Below, in pieces: positions 1-6,894 of a DNA stretch of 10,788 bases. Position 1 is the stretch's first letter; each line of letters starts with the position of its first letter. The DNA is from Candidatus Colimorpha onthohippi (GTDB lineage: Bacteria > Bacteroidota > Bacteroidia > Bacteroidales > P3): contig JAGHVA010000107.1 of NCBI GenBank assembly GCA_018064565.1, positions 1 to 10,788 on the forward strand. The letters are read 5' to 3'. The notes beneath the pieces were generated by a model. The model made no database searches and was not told the DNA's origin. It saw only the letters and a list, made by a program, of their open reading frames with translations. The translations under genes and the position numbers were made by a program.

Positions 1-188
1 GCAATAGTATAGATTACACCCCCCATCAGCACCCCACGTGCGTTCTGGTGGCATTCGTTGGACGATAGTGAACACCGGGCATACAAGTCGCCCACCTCTT
101 CTATAACAATACCTGTAGTCTGCAAGGCGAAGAGATCGCAGTCAAACCGCTTTCGCGCCAAGCGAGTGATATCACTGATTGTACTCAT
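1..188 (-). CDS. PaaI-type hotdog thioesterase, N-terminal part (cut by window edge)
   Basis: The minus-strand frame starting with ATG at 188 stays open to the left edge and gives 62 residues. It has the layout of the PaaI family of acyl-CoA thioesterases with a hotdog fold: an N-terminal helix followed by FDCDLFA, the strand TGIVIEEVGDLYARCSL (residues 25-41), then the active-site segment HQNARGVLMGGVIYTI (47-62), which matches the family's H-x-N-x-x-G-x-x-(H/M)-G-G pattern. Members hydrolyse acyl- or aryl-CoA thioesters in the cytoplasm; the substrate cannot be told from this fragment. The start codon lies inside the end of dapA, overlapping it by 17 bp in another frame, so the two are probably cotranscribed and translationally coupled. 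The frame runs off the window, so length and C-terminus are unknown. Family assignment is fairly sure and the exact start a little less so. Confidence 0.8.
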   Translation of the reverse strand, partial: MSTISDITRLARKRFDCDLFALQTTGIVIEEVGDLYARCSLSSNECHQNARGVLMGGVIYTI

Positions 189-1062
189 TATAAAGAGCGG
201 TAATTTTGGACTGAAGTGTTTTGGAAGCCTTAACTAACGGCAACCGCAACGTATTAGAAATCAACCCTTCTATTTCCATTAAAGCATTCACACCCGTAGG
301 ATTACCCTCTTCAAACATTGCGTTCATCAAAGGAAGCATCTTGTAATGGAGTGCTTGAGCTTTTTTGAAATCACCCTTCAGAGCCAGTTTTACCATTGCA
401 CTCATATCGTGAGGCAGCGCATTAGCTGCCACCGAGATAACGCCAGAAGCACCCAAAGCGATCATAGGCAGCGTAAGCGCATCATCGCCCGAAATAACCT
501 TGAAGCCTTCAGGCTTGGAACGTAATATCTGCATAATCTGCGACATATTACCACTGGCTTCTTTGATAGCTACCACCTTGCCAGGATGGTCGGTGGCTAA
601 TTGCAAAGTAGTATCGGCAGCGATATTCACACCAGTACGACCAGGTACATTATATAGGATTACAGGTACTGGCGAAGCCTCGGCAATTAGATGGAAATGC
701 TGATACAAACCCTTTTGATTGGGTTTGTTGTAATAAGGAGCCACACTCAATATAGCACTGAAACCATCAAAATTGGTATGATTGATATTGTCTAAAACGG
801 TCTGGGTATTGTTGCCACCCATGCCCAACACAATAGGCACACGCGATGCCACCGACTCAACAATACACTCGCGCACAGCGGACAACTCGCTGGCGGTAAG
901 GGTAGCAGCCTCGCTTGTAGTTCCCAAAGCAACAATATAGTCCACACCCCCTTCGATAAGCGACGACACCAACGATTCCAATTTGAAAAAATCGACAGTT
1001 TCTTGTTTGCGGAAAGGCGTAATCATCGCAACGCCCGTTCCATTAAATAAACTTTTATTCAT
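172..1062 (-). CDS. dapA: 4-hydroxy-tetrahydrodipicolinate synthase
   Basis: This 296-residue protein is a full-length DapA. It condenses pyruvate with L-aspartate 4-semialdehyde, the first committed step to diaminopimelate and lysine, in the cytoplasm as a TIM-barrel tetramer. Visible family marks are the N-terminal GTGVAMITPF (8-17), the substrate-binding pair T48-T49 in GTTSEAATL, PYYNKP (109-114) with the tyrosine that reaches across the dimer, YNVPGRT (137-143) with catalytic Y137 and carboxylate-binding R142, and AIKEASG (165-171) with Schiff-base lysine K167. SGDD (191-194) is also typical. The gene ends in TGA. It lies 8 bp after the DUF6913-like gene and overlaps the following thioesterase gene by 17 bp, so it sits in the middle of an operon. 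No lesion is visible. Confidence 0.97.
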   Translation of the reverse strand: MNKSLFNGTGVAMITPFRKQETVDFFKLESLVSSLIEGGVDYIVALGTTSEAATLTASELSAVRECIVESVASRVPIVLGMGGNNTQTVLDNINHTNFDGFSAILSVAPYYNKPNQKGLYQHFHLIAEASPVPVILYNVPGRTGVNIAADTTLQLATDHPGKVVAIKEASGNMSQIMQILRSKPEGFKVISGDDALTLPMIALGASGVISVAANALPHDMSAMVKLALKGDFKKAQALHYKMLPLMNAMFEEGNPTGVNALMEIEGLISNTLRLPLVKASKTLQSKITALYNEYNQ

Positions 1063-1070
1063 ATTGTAAA

Positions 1071-1643
1071 TTATTTTTTTACCATTTTAAGATACTGAAT
1101 CACATTGTCCAAATAATACCTCACATCAAATACCCCTTCGCCCATTATACAGAAATCGCACACCTCTGACACAGGCAGAAGTCCGCTGGATAAATCAGTA
1201 GGAACCACCTTGTTGAGATACGATATTTTTAGTAAAGCAGGAGAAATCAGCAACACATATTGCGTCAAAAAACTGGGGCTACTCGTGGCGTCAATCAATA
1301 CATCCAAAGCGAGCGACTTGAACGTATTGGACATGTGCTGAGAGGGGATTCCCAAGAAGTTGCAATCATGCGATTCTTGAAATATTGTGGTGTTTTGCGA
1401 CACGAGCGAGTTTTCCCTCACAACATTTTTGTGCTGAATACCCAAGAGCCATACCTGCTTACCTTCCGACCTAAACATATCGGCGTATTTGTTGACCAAA
1501 CTCCAATTCGACTCATCACACACATCAAAAACCATACCGACGCGAGTTACCTGCTGATAATTCTGTATCGACTTGGGACTGCGATGCTTCAATAAGCGAC
1601 GCAATATAAACCTACGATACGATGCCTTAACTTTTGAGAACAT
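1071..1643 (-). CDS. DUF6913-like hypothetical protein
   Basis: The product has 190 residues, is probably cytoplasmic and has no known activity. It opens with a basic helix (about 1-32, FSKVKASYRRFILRRLLKHRSPKS), followed by a hydrophobic strand at 34-40 (RVGMVFD), a second at 63-68 (QVWLLG), and a region LALDVLIDATSSPSFLTQYVLLISPALLKISY (111-142) that resembles the conserved FDxLIDLx...LLxIS.A..K core of the Bacteroidota family DUF6913. The C-terminus is a helix ending in lysines. In this phylum the family is often found beside dapA, and here dapA starts 8 bp downstream, which supports the call. The usual glycine after the core helix (KVG in relatives as I recall them) is not evident, so this is a divergent member or a related family. 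Recognition is from memory, not from a database search. Confidence 0.75.
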   Translation of the reverse strand: MFSKVKASYRRFILRRLLKHRSPKSIQNYQQVTRVGMVFDVCDESNWSLVNKYADMFRSEGKQVWLLGIQHKNVVRENSLVSQNTTIFQESHDCNFLGIPSQHMSNTFKSLALDVLIDATSSPSFLTQYVLLISPALLKISYLNKVVPTDLSSGLLPVSEVCDFCIMGEGVFDVRYYLDNVIQYLKMVKK

Positions 1644-1701
1644 AACTATAACTATAAAAAGGTGACTATACTATGATTACGACACATAGACAACACGCTG
1701 A

Positions 1702-2292
1702 CTAATCTTTGTATAACTTGTACGACATCCGATGCCAAGGCGAGACACCATACTGCCGAATAGCCTCGTAATGTGCCTTAGTAGGATAGCCTTTGTTTGA
1801 ATTCCAACCGTACATGGGAAACTCGTGATGAAGTTGCGCCATGTAGTCGTCTCGATATGTTTTTGCCAATACCGAAGCAGCCGCTATCGACATATATTTT
1901 GCATCGCCTTTCACGATACACTCATACGGCAACTCAGTCTCATTGTAAAACCTATTGCCATCTATCAGCAGCAACTCTGGCTGGATATGCAGTTGAGCGA
2001 TGGCTAAATTCATAGCATGGAACGATGCTTTCAGAATATTCATCCTGTCAATTTCGGCTGCCGATACCGACGACACAGCCCATGCCAACGAGTCCTGCTC
2101 AATCTGTAAGCGCAAGTGTTGACGCTGCTGGGGCGATAGTTGTTTGGAATCGTTCAGAGTCTCGTTTACATAATTGCGTGGCAAGATAACCGCTGCCGCA
2201 TACACTGGACCAGCAAGACAGCCCCTTCCTGCCTCATCACAGCCACATTCGACCTTGTTCGGAGAAAACGATTGAAACAACATTACCAACAA
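1702..2292 (-). CDS. rnhB: Ribonuclease HII
   Basis: This 196-residue protein is RNase HII, which nicks the RNA strand of RNA-DNA hybrids and starts removal of misincorporated ribonucleotides from the chromosome. The four catalytic carboxylates are all present: D19 and E20 in GCDEAGRGCLAGPVYAAAVILP, D111 in LLIDGNRF and D130 in IVKGDAKY. Other family blocks are LNDSKQLSPQQR (46-57), IAAASVLAKTYRD (136-148) and the C-terminal GYPTKAHYEAIRQYGVSPWHRMSY. Two start codons are possible, at 2292 and at 2283 (M4); the second would give an N-terminus MLFQSF closer to what I recall for relatives, and I cannot decide between them. The gene ends in TAG, begins 26 bp after the membrane-protein gene and is followed by 58 bp before the DUF6913-like gene. 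Confidence 0.97.
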   Translation of the reverse strand: MLVMLFQSFSPNKVECGCDEAGRGCLAGPVYAAAVILPRNYVNETLNDSKQLSPQQRQHLRLQIEQDSLAWAVSSVSAAEIDRMNILKASFHAMNLAIAQLHIQPELLLIDGNRFYNETELPYECIVKGDAKYMSIAAASVLAKTYRDDYMAQLHHEFPMYGWNSNKGYPTKAHYEAIRQYGVSPWHRMSYKLYKD

Positions 2293-2318
2293 TATTACGA
2301 TTATCTAAAATCCCATTA

Positions 2319-3296
2319 CTACCCTACCAGCGGAAAAACGACTACAATCACTAAAAAGAGAGAAAACAGCACCTGCCAAAGCCAATGGCGGCTGTTGACC
2401 TGCAACAAAAGCAACGAACTCCAATAAGCAAATACGATAGCAAAACACTGCATATTGAAGGGGAACAGACTGGTGTAGAACAACGACACCACGCTTGCCA
2501 ACAGAAACAGCACAAACACCAAATTATTCTTATCCTGCACAATCAGATGACTGGTACGCAGCATATTACCTACCACCAACCCCAATAGCAGCATAACGCC
2601 ATAGGCTATCTGAACCGTAAATTGCTGCCACGTTACCACGACAAAATCAATTTTGAGATTTGCCACCGCACTCAACAGCCTATCTACCTCCTGAGGGAGC
2701 GTGTCAAAGAGAAAAAAGCAAGTATATACCAGCAAAAACGGTGCAAGCAATCCCATCAGTAACATCAAGAGATAGTGCCAACGATATAGGCTATACAGCA
2801 CAAAAACCAAAATCAGCGGTACCAACAGCACTACAGATGGGAAATACAGCATCACAGAGATAGACACTAAAGCCGCTAATGAGAATATTGTAATCGGAGA
2901 TACCGCGGGCACCGTGCCTTGCAGCAACATCAGATACAGCATTCCCAACACCACAGCATTTACCAGCACCATAGGCGTAAACGACAGACTATCAACACTT
3001 GCACTCATTGCCAACACATACATAAACATTGGCAATAACGTGTTGTTTTGAATCATGCCATGCCTATACAAGATAGCATTGAGCAGAAACCCCTCGAAGA
3101 GTACAATCAAAAAAGCGATAATCGAAGCCAACAGCGGACAACTATTCAAAAAATTGTCCAAACCAACCAGCAGATAACCGTTGTCCAAACCAGACGCCAC
3201 CACTGGGTTAATCCAGGCAGGATACCATAGCAAGATGGCAATCACAACAATGATTACACCTTGCAAAAGTGGATTATTTTTGAACAGCTGTATCAC
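2319..3296 (-). CDS. Polytopic inner-membrane protein, DUF6427-like
   Basis: The protein has 325 residues and is almost wholly hydrophobic, with about nine or ten membrane segments (roughly 11-29, 54-76, 86-100, 108-126, 134-151, 153-171, 175-197, 228-246, 258-276, 281-299 and 305-323). No cleavable signal peptide or soluble domain is seen. The pattern LNAILYRHGMIQNNTLLPMFMYVLAMS (72-98), followed by FTPMVLVNAVVLGMLYLMLL, resembles the Bacteroidota family DUF6427, whose role is unknown. The charged, better-conserved stretch around R78-H79-G80 and Q83-N84 lies between the second and third segments. Translation ends in TAG followed directly by TAA, a tandem stop. The gene sits 20 bp beyond the expected end of typA and 26 bp before rnhB, consistent with one transcript. 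Family call is from memory of the motif; the membrane topology is clear. Confidence 0.7.
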   Translation of the reverse strand: MIQLFKNNPLLQGVIIVVIAILLWYPAWINPVVASGLDNGYLLVGLDNFLNSCPLLASIIAFLIVLFEGFLLNAILYRHGMIQNNTLLPMFMYVLAMSASVDSLSFTPMVLVNAVVLGMLYLMLLQGTVPAVSPITIFSLAALVSISVMLYFPSVVLLVPLILVFVLYSLYRWHYLLMLLMGLLAPFLLVYTCFFLFDTLPQEVDRLLSAVANLKIDFVVVTWQQFTVQIAYGVMLLLGLVVGNMLRTSHLIVQDKNNLVFVLFLLASVVSLFYTSLFPFNMQCFAIVFAYWSSLLLLQVNSRHWLWQVLFSLFLVIVVVFPLVG

Positions 3297-3316
3297 AACT
3301 ATACAGAATTTACCTA

Positions 3317-3436
3317 TTATTCTTCGCTCAGACCAGCGGCTATGCGAGCCCGTTTGCGCTCGGTTTCATCAAGGATAATATTACGGATACGGAGGTTAGT
3401 AGGAGTTATCTCACGATATTCGTCTGCACGGAAATA
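3317..3436 (-). pseudogene. typA: Detached C-terminal tail of typA beyond the amber codon
   Basis: In the same frame as typA, directly after the TAG, 39 sense codons run to a TAA at 3317-3319. They read YFRADEYREITPTNLRIRN and then IILDETERKRARIAAGLSEE. This matches the usual end of TypA proteins (EYIxxDEYVEVTPxxIRIRKxxLDExxRKR). There is no start codon of its own in a sensible place. The DUF6427-like gene starts 20 bp after the TAA, a normal operon distance, whereas it would be about 140 bp from the TAG. The conserved tail shows that the TAG is recent, an error in the sequence, or read through. Confidence 0.85.
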
Positions 3437-5152
3437 CTACATAGCCTCTTCGAGCGAGAACTTGATAGCTGGCGATGTGGATGACTTATCGTCAGCACTT
3501 TTAGAACGCATATTGGTCAGGTTTTTCGCCGTTACCACGTTGATTACAATATCATTACCTGGGCGTAAACTCTCACCGATTACCTCACCGCTATACACCT
3601 GATCGCCTGGCTCGATAAAAAATGGTCCACGGTCTTGCAGTTTGCTGATACTATATGCCGTAGCTTCGCCCGTCTCTTTTGCGATAAGCGCCCCCATCTT
3701 GTTGCCCTCAATATCACCTTTCCAAGGCTCGTATGCTTTGAACCTGTGGGCGATAACCGCCTCACCATTGGTGGCGGTAAGCAGCGTATTGGTCAATCCG
3801 ATAATACCTCTTGACGGGATAGAGAAATCAAGTTGCACACGGTCGCCTTTGGTATCGATAGTACCCACCTCGCCTTTGCGGCGCGTAACAACATCAATCA
3901 CCTTGCTGGAGAAGTTTTCTGGCACCAATACCGTAAGTTGCTCTATAGGCTCACATTTCTGCCCATCGACTTCCTTGATGATAACCTTAGGTTGTCCTAC
4001 CTGCAATTCATACCCCTCACGACGCATGGTCTCGATCAAGACCGACAGGTGCATGATACCACGTCCATAAACCAGCAAAGCATCGGGCGATCCAGTCTCC
4101 TCGATTCGCATAGCCAAATTTTTCTCAAGTTCCTTATACAACCGGTCGCGGATATGACGACTGGTAACAAACTTGCCCTCTTTGCCAAAAAACGGGGAGT
4201 TGTTGATAGTAAAAAGCATGCTCATAGTTGGCTCATCCACCTTGATAGGGGGCAGCGGCTCAGGGTTTTCGCTGTCGCAGATAGTGTCACCAATCTCAAA
4301 CATTACGTTCTTGTCTAAGTCGAGCAGTACTGCGCATATCTCGCCCGCCTCGATAGCATTTTTAGTACGCTCTTTGCCCAATCCTTCAAAGGTATATAAC
4401 TCCTTGACCTTGCTCATCACCTTCGACCCATCACGTTTTACCAACGCAATAGGCTGACCCGACTGCAATGTGCCACGGTTCAAACGTCCCACAGCAATGC
4501 GTCCCAGGTAGGAAGAATAATCCAAACTGGAAAGCATCATTTGCGTATTGCCATCAGACACCCTTGGTGATGGGATATGTTGGACAATAAGATCCATCAA
4601 ATAAGAGATATCCTCAGTTGGAGTGTTCCAGTCGGGTCCCATCCACCCCTGCTTGGCACTACCGTAGGCAGTGGGGAAATCTAACTGATCGTTTGAGGCA
4701 CCAAGATTAAACATCAAGTCAAACACTGCCTCTTGCGTCAGTTCGGGGTCGCAATTAGGCTTATCTACCTTATTGATAACCACGATAGGTTTCAAGCCCA
4801 ACTCGATAGCCTTTTGCAGCACAAAACGCGTTTGGGGCATAGGTCCCTCAAAAGCATCGACTACAAGCAACACACCATCCGCCATATTGAGCACACGCTC
4901 TACCTCTCCGCCAAAATCGCTATGTCCAGGAGTGTCAATGATATTGATTTTACAATCCTTGTAACGAACAGATACATTTTTAGAAAGGATAGTGATACCT
5001 CGTTCACGTTCCAAGTCGTTGTTATCCAAAATCAAATCGGAAGTTTCCTGATTGTCGCGAAAGAGTTTTGCTTGATGCAACATACGATCCACGAGCGTAG
5101 TCTTGCCGTGATCGACGTGTGCAATAATAGCGATATTACGAATGTTTTGCAT
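3437..5152 (-). CDS. typA: Ribosome-associated GTPase TypA/BipA, C-terminus cut by in-frame TAG
   Basis: TypA (BipA) is a translational GTPase of the EF-G/LepA type that binds the 70S ribosome and helps large-subunit assembly and growth under stress. The open frame has 571 residues. GTPase motifs are complete: AHVDHGKTTL (11-20, P-loop), RGITI (51-55, switch I), DTPGHSDF (73-80) and NKVD (127-130). Domain II, the EF-G-like domains and TypA-specific text such as RGIMHLSVLIETMRREGYELQVGQP and PSRGIIGLTNTLLTATNGEAVIAHRF follow in the normal order. The frame stops at TAG (3437-3439) within the family-conserved FSLEEA(L/M)EYI stretch, and 39 further codons in the same frame continue the family sequence to a TAA at 3317-3319, which would give about 611 residues. 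The position normally holds a glutamate, so GAG to TAG is the simplest change. The C-terminal domain contacts the ribosome, so the truncated product may be impaired. Confidence 0.95.
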   Translation of the reverse strand: MQNIRNIAIIAHVDHGKTTLVDRMLHQAKLFRDNQETSDLILDNNDLERERGITILSKNVSVRYKDCKINIIDTPGHSDFGGEVERVLNMADGVLLVVDAFEGPMPQTRFVLQKAIELGLKPIVVINKVDKPNCDPELTQEAVFDLMFNLGASNDQLDFPTAYGSAKQGWMGPDWNTPTEDISYLMDLIVQHIPSPRVSDGNTQMMLSSLDYSSYLGRIAVGRLNRGTLQSGQPIALVKRDGSKVMSKVKELYTFEGLGKERTKNAIEAGEICAVLLDLDKNVMFEIGDTICDSENPEPLPPIKVDEPTMSMLFTINNSPFFGKEGKFVTSRHIRDRLYKELEKNLAMRIEETGSPDALLVYGRGIMHLSVLIETMRREGYELQVGQPKVIIKEVDGQKCEPIEQLTVLVPENFSSKVIDVVTRRKGEVGTIDTKGDRVQLDFSIPSRGIIGLTNTLLTATNGEAVIAHRFKAYEPWKGDIEGNKMGALIAKETGEATAYSISKLQDRGPFFIEPGDQVYSGEVIGESLRPGNDIVINVVTAKNLTNMRSKSADDKSSTSPAIKFSLEEAM

Positions 5153-5196
5153 GAGAAGTTGATATGAAGTTTTGAACGTTTTCGATAAGTCGAGTA

Positions 5197-5227
5197 CAAA
5201 GGAAAAACTTGCTTTTACTATGCCAAC
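5197..5227 (-). promoter_or_regulatory. Candidate Bacteroidota-type promoter for typA
   Basis: On the minus strand TTCCTTTG (5204-5197) resembles the Bacteroidota -7 box TAnnTTTG with one mismatch, and GTTG (5227-5224) resembles the -33 box TTTG with one mismatch. The spacer is 19 bp, the usual distance. Transcription would begin about 35-40 bp before the typA ATG. The -33 box touches the first copy of the 20 bp repeat. Both boxes are imperfect, so this is a moderate call. Confidence 0.45.
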
Positions 5228-5306
5228 CTGCCTATCGGCAGACAGGCCTGCCTATCGGCAGACAGCCCCGCCTATCGGCGGACAGGCCTGCCTATCGGCA
5301 GACAGG
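5227..5306. repeat. Four tandem copies of a 20 bp palindromic repeat
   Basis: Four contiguous copies of CCTGCCTATCGGCAGACAGG occupy 5227-5246, 5247-5266, 5267-5286 and 5287-5306, with no spacers. Each contains a perfect 5 bp stem with a four-base loop (CTGCC-TATC-GGCAG). Copies 1 and 4 are identical and copy 2 differs only at its last base. Copy 3 differs at positions 3 and 14 (T to C and A to G), which pair with each other, so the stem is kept as CCGCC-TATC-GGCGG. The right half of one copy can also pair with the left half of the next (GGCAG with CTGCC), giving alternative folds. The array lies between the nitroreductase terminator and the typA promoter candidate, outside any gene. It resembles REP-like intergenic repeats; its function is unknown. 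Confidence 0.9.
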
Positions 5307-5311
5307 GAGCG

Positions 5312-5334
5312 AAAAAACCGACCAAAGGGAGGTC
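5312..5334 (-). terminator. Weak intrinsic terminator candidate after the nitroreductase gene
   Basis: On the minus strand, 17 bp after the nitroreductase stop codon, GACC-TCCCTTT-GGTC forms a short stem (4 bp, perhaps extended by a wobble pair) followed by GG and a run of six T. It would close the GroES-like/alaS/udp/nitroreductase transcript ahead of the repeat array and typA. The stem is short, so efficiency is doubtful, and the repeat hairpins just beyond could add to it. Confidence 0.45.
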
Positions 5335-5351
5335 ATAAATAGGCAGAACTA

Positions 5352-5999
5352 CTACCAACGATTGTAGTGGATACAAGCAGTGTCCCACTTATCTTTAGGA
5401 GCCACGTCCTCGGCGGGATGTCCCAACGGAATCACACAGAAAGGAGCGACATCGTCGGGCAGATTCAAAGCCTTGTGTACCGGTTGCATCCTGTCCTCGT
5501 AAGGATAGCACGCTGTCCATACCGCACCTAAACCGTAAGCATGCGCAGCCAGCAATAGGTTCTCGGCACATGCTGCCACATCAGCAGTCCAATTCTTATT
5601 AGGTTCTACCTCAGCATAAGCACTGGGTTCAGAACCAGAATGACGGGGCACCCATGTAGTCTGACCGCAAACCACGATTACGGCAGCGGCATTCTTGTAC
5701 TTAGGCAAGTTGAAATTATCACCAAATATACTATCATACTGTGCGGTATCGGTCAGCACCACAAAGCGCCAGGGTCTGACATCCACACCAGACGGAGCCG
5801 CCATAGCGGCACGGAGCAAAGCCTGAATAGTGTCTGCCCCAATAGGCTGGGCAGTGTAAGCCCTCACACTATGACGGGTAAGGATAGTATTCAGCACTAT
5901 CGATGTGCTATCAACAGAACTATCAGCCTCTGGCTGATTGTTGTTGCATGCCACACATAAGATTGCGACAATGCAGATAAAGCCAAATATTTTTTTCAT
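5352..5999 (-). CDS. Lipoprotein nitroreductase-family flavoprotein
   Basis: The 215-residue product begins with a lipoprotein signal peptide: MKK, a hydrophobic stretch, then the lipobox-like LCVAC with the acceptor cysteine at residue 18, followed by a polar linker (NNNQPEADSSVDSTS). From about residue 35 it is a nitroreductase-family domain that should bind FMN: TRHSVRAYT (41-49, phosphate-binding arginines), AAPSGVDVRPWRFVVL (67-82), the helix AENLLLAAHAYGLGAVWT (145-162) and the end FCVIPLGHPAED (187-198). Relatives use NAD(P)H to reduce nitroaromatics, quinones or flavins; the substrate here cannot be told. The signal peptide places it on the periplasmic side of a membrane, less usual than the cytoplasmic enzymes. 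It starts 18 bp after the nucleoside phosphorylase gene and ends in two TAG codons in a row. Confidence 0.9.
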   Translation of the reverse strand: MKKIFGFICIVAILCVACNNNQPEADSSVDSTSIVLNTILTRHSVRAYTAQPIGADTIQALLRAAMAAPSGVDVRPWRFVVLTDTAQYDSIFGDNFNLPKYKNAAAVIVVCGQTTWVPRHSGSEPSAYAEVEPNKNWTADVAACAENLLLAAHAYGLGAVWTACYPYEDRMQPVHKALNLPDDVAPFCVIPLGHPAEDVAPKDKWDTACIHYNRW

Positions 6000-6017
6000 A
6001 AAGCAGAAAAATAAAAA

Positions 6018-6887
6018 TCATTGTGCCAAACGATCCATCACCAATGCCAAAGCATCGGTCATTTTGTCGTGATACTCATTCATAAAACGGCCAGTTACGC
6101 GGTTGGCTATCGCCAAGCATACCGTAAGAGCCTGATGTCCCATAAGGCGAGACATGGCGTAGATAGCGGAAGTCTCCATCTCAAAATTGACGATGGTGTT
6201 GCCATTCCATTCAAACGACATCAGCCGTTCGTTGATATCCGATACAGCGGGTGCTATACGGATATTACGCCCCTGCGGACCATAGAAACCGCCAGCTGTA
6301 GCCGTGATGCCTTGGTGCATATCGAACGCCACCTTATGCAGCAACCCGCTGTCGGCAGCGGCTGCATAAGGCTGTGCCATGCCACCCTGAAGTTGCATGT
6401 GGTGGACAAAAGCCTCCGTTAGCTGAGGCTCTAACTGATCTGGACGATGCTGGTAATAGTGGATTAACCCATCCAGACCGATGGCATATTTAGATGCAAC
6501 CAGCGAGCCTGCGTCAACAGCAGCATTAAGCGAACCACAAGACCCCATGCGAACCAGACGTAGCGACCTATGCGATGACCGTTCAGCCCCCGTAGCCAAG
6601 TCGATATTTACCGCAGCATCAAGTTCCGTCATCACTATATCGATATTATCGCACCCCATACCCGTAGAGAGTGCCGTAAAACGATGTCCGTGATAACTAC
6701 CCGTCACCGAACGCAACTCGCGGTTAGAAGTCTCGAATGCTACCGTGTCCAGAATTTTGTTTTTGACGATGTCGATACGATTAGGGTCGCCCATCAGAAT
6801 CACATCATCGGCAATGTCGGTGCCTTTAAGATGGATATGGTAGAGCGAGCCATCGGGAGCCAAAGTCAATTCGCTTGCGATTCTCAT
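6018..6887 (-). CDS. udp: Uridine-phosphorylase-type nucleoside phosphorylase
   Basis: This 289-residue cytoplasmic enzyme belongs to the PNP/UDP family and phosphorolyses nucleosides, most likely uridine, to base and ribose 1-phosphate for salvage. Motifs are GDPNRIDIV (33-41, phosphate-binding glycine and arginine), TALSTGMGCDNIDIVMTEL (71-89), LVRMGSCGSL (111-120, the family RxGTCG-type loop with serine in place of threonine), GFYGPQGR (200-207, base-side loop) and IVNFEMETSAIYAM (232-245, ribose-binding Glu-Met-Glu). The length and the long insertion after LDGLIHYYQ fit the Bacteroidota form often annotated simply as nucleoside phosphorylase, so specificity for uridine is inferred. The ATG lies 7 bp after the alaS stop, which implies translational coupling. 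The gene ends in TGA. Confidence 0.88.
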   Translation of the reverse strand: MRIASELTLAPDGSLYHIHLKGTDIADDVILMGDPNRIDIVKNKILDTVAFETSNRELRSVTGSYHGHRFTALSTGMGCDNIDIVMTELDAAVNIDLATGAERSSHRSLRLVRMGSCGSLNAAVDAGSLVASKYAIGLDGLIHYYQHRPDQLEPQLTEAFVHHMQLQGGMAQPYAAAADSGLLHKVAFDMHQGITATAGGFYGPQGRNIRIAPAVSDINERLMSFEWNGNTIVNFEMETSAIYAMSRLMGHQALTVCLAIANRVTGRFMNEYHDKMTDALALVMDRLAQ

Positions 6888-6894
6888 AGCGCAA

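Noticed and set aside
3437..3439. TAG recoded as an amino acid in this organism
   Set aside because: Five other genes of normal length end with TAG, and reading through them gives no family-like sequence, so general recoding does not fit. Partial readthrough stays open.
3833..4318. 161-codon open frame on the plus strand inside typA
   Set aside because: It is antisense to a strongly conserved gene, has no recognisable protein features and no promoter; it is a shadow of the typA codons.
5227..5306. CRISPR array
   Set aside because: The copies are contiguous with no unique spacers, the unit is only 20 bp and no cas gene is present.
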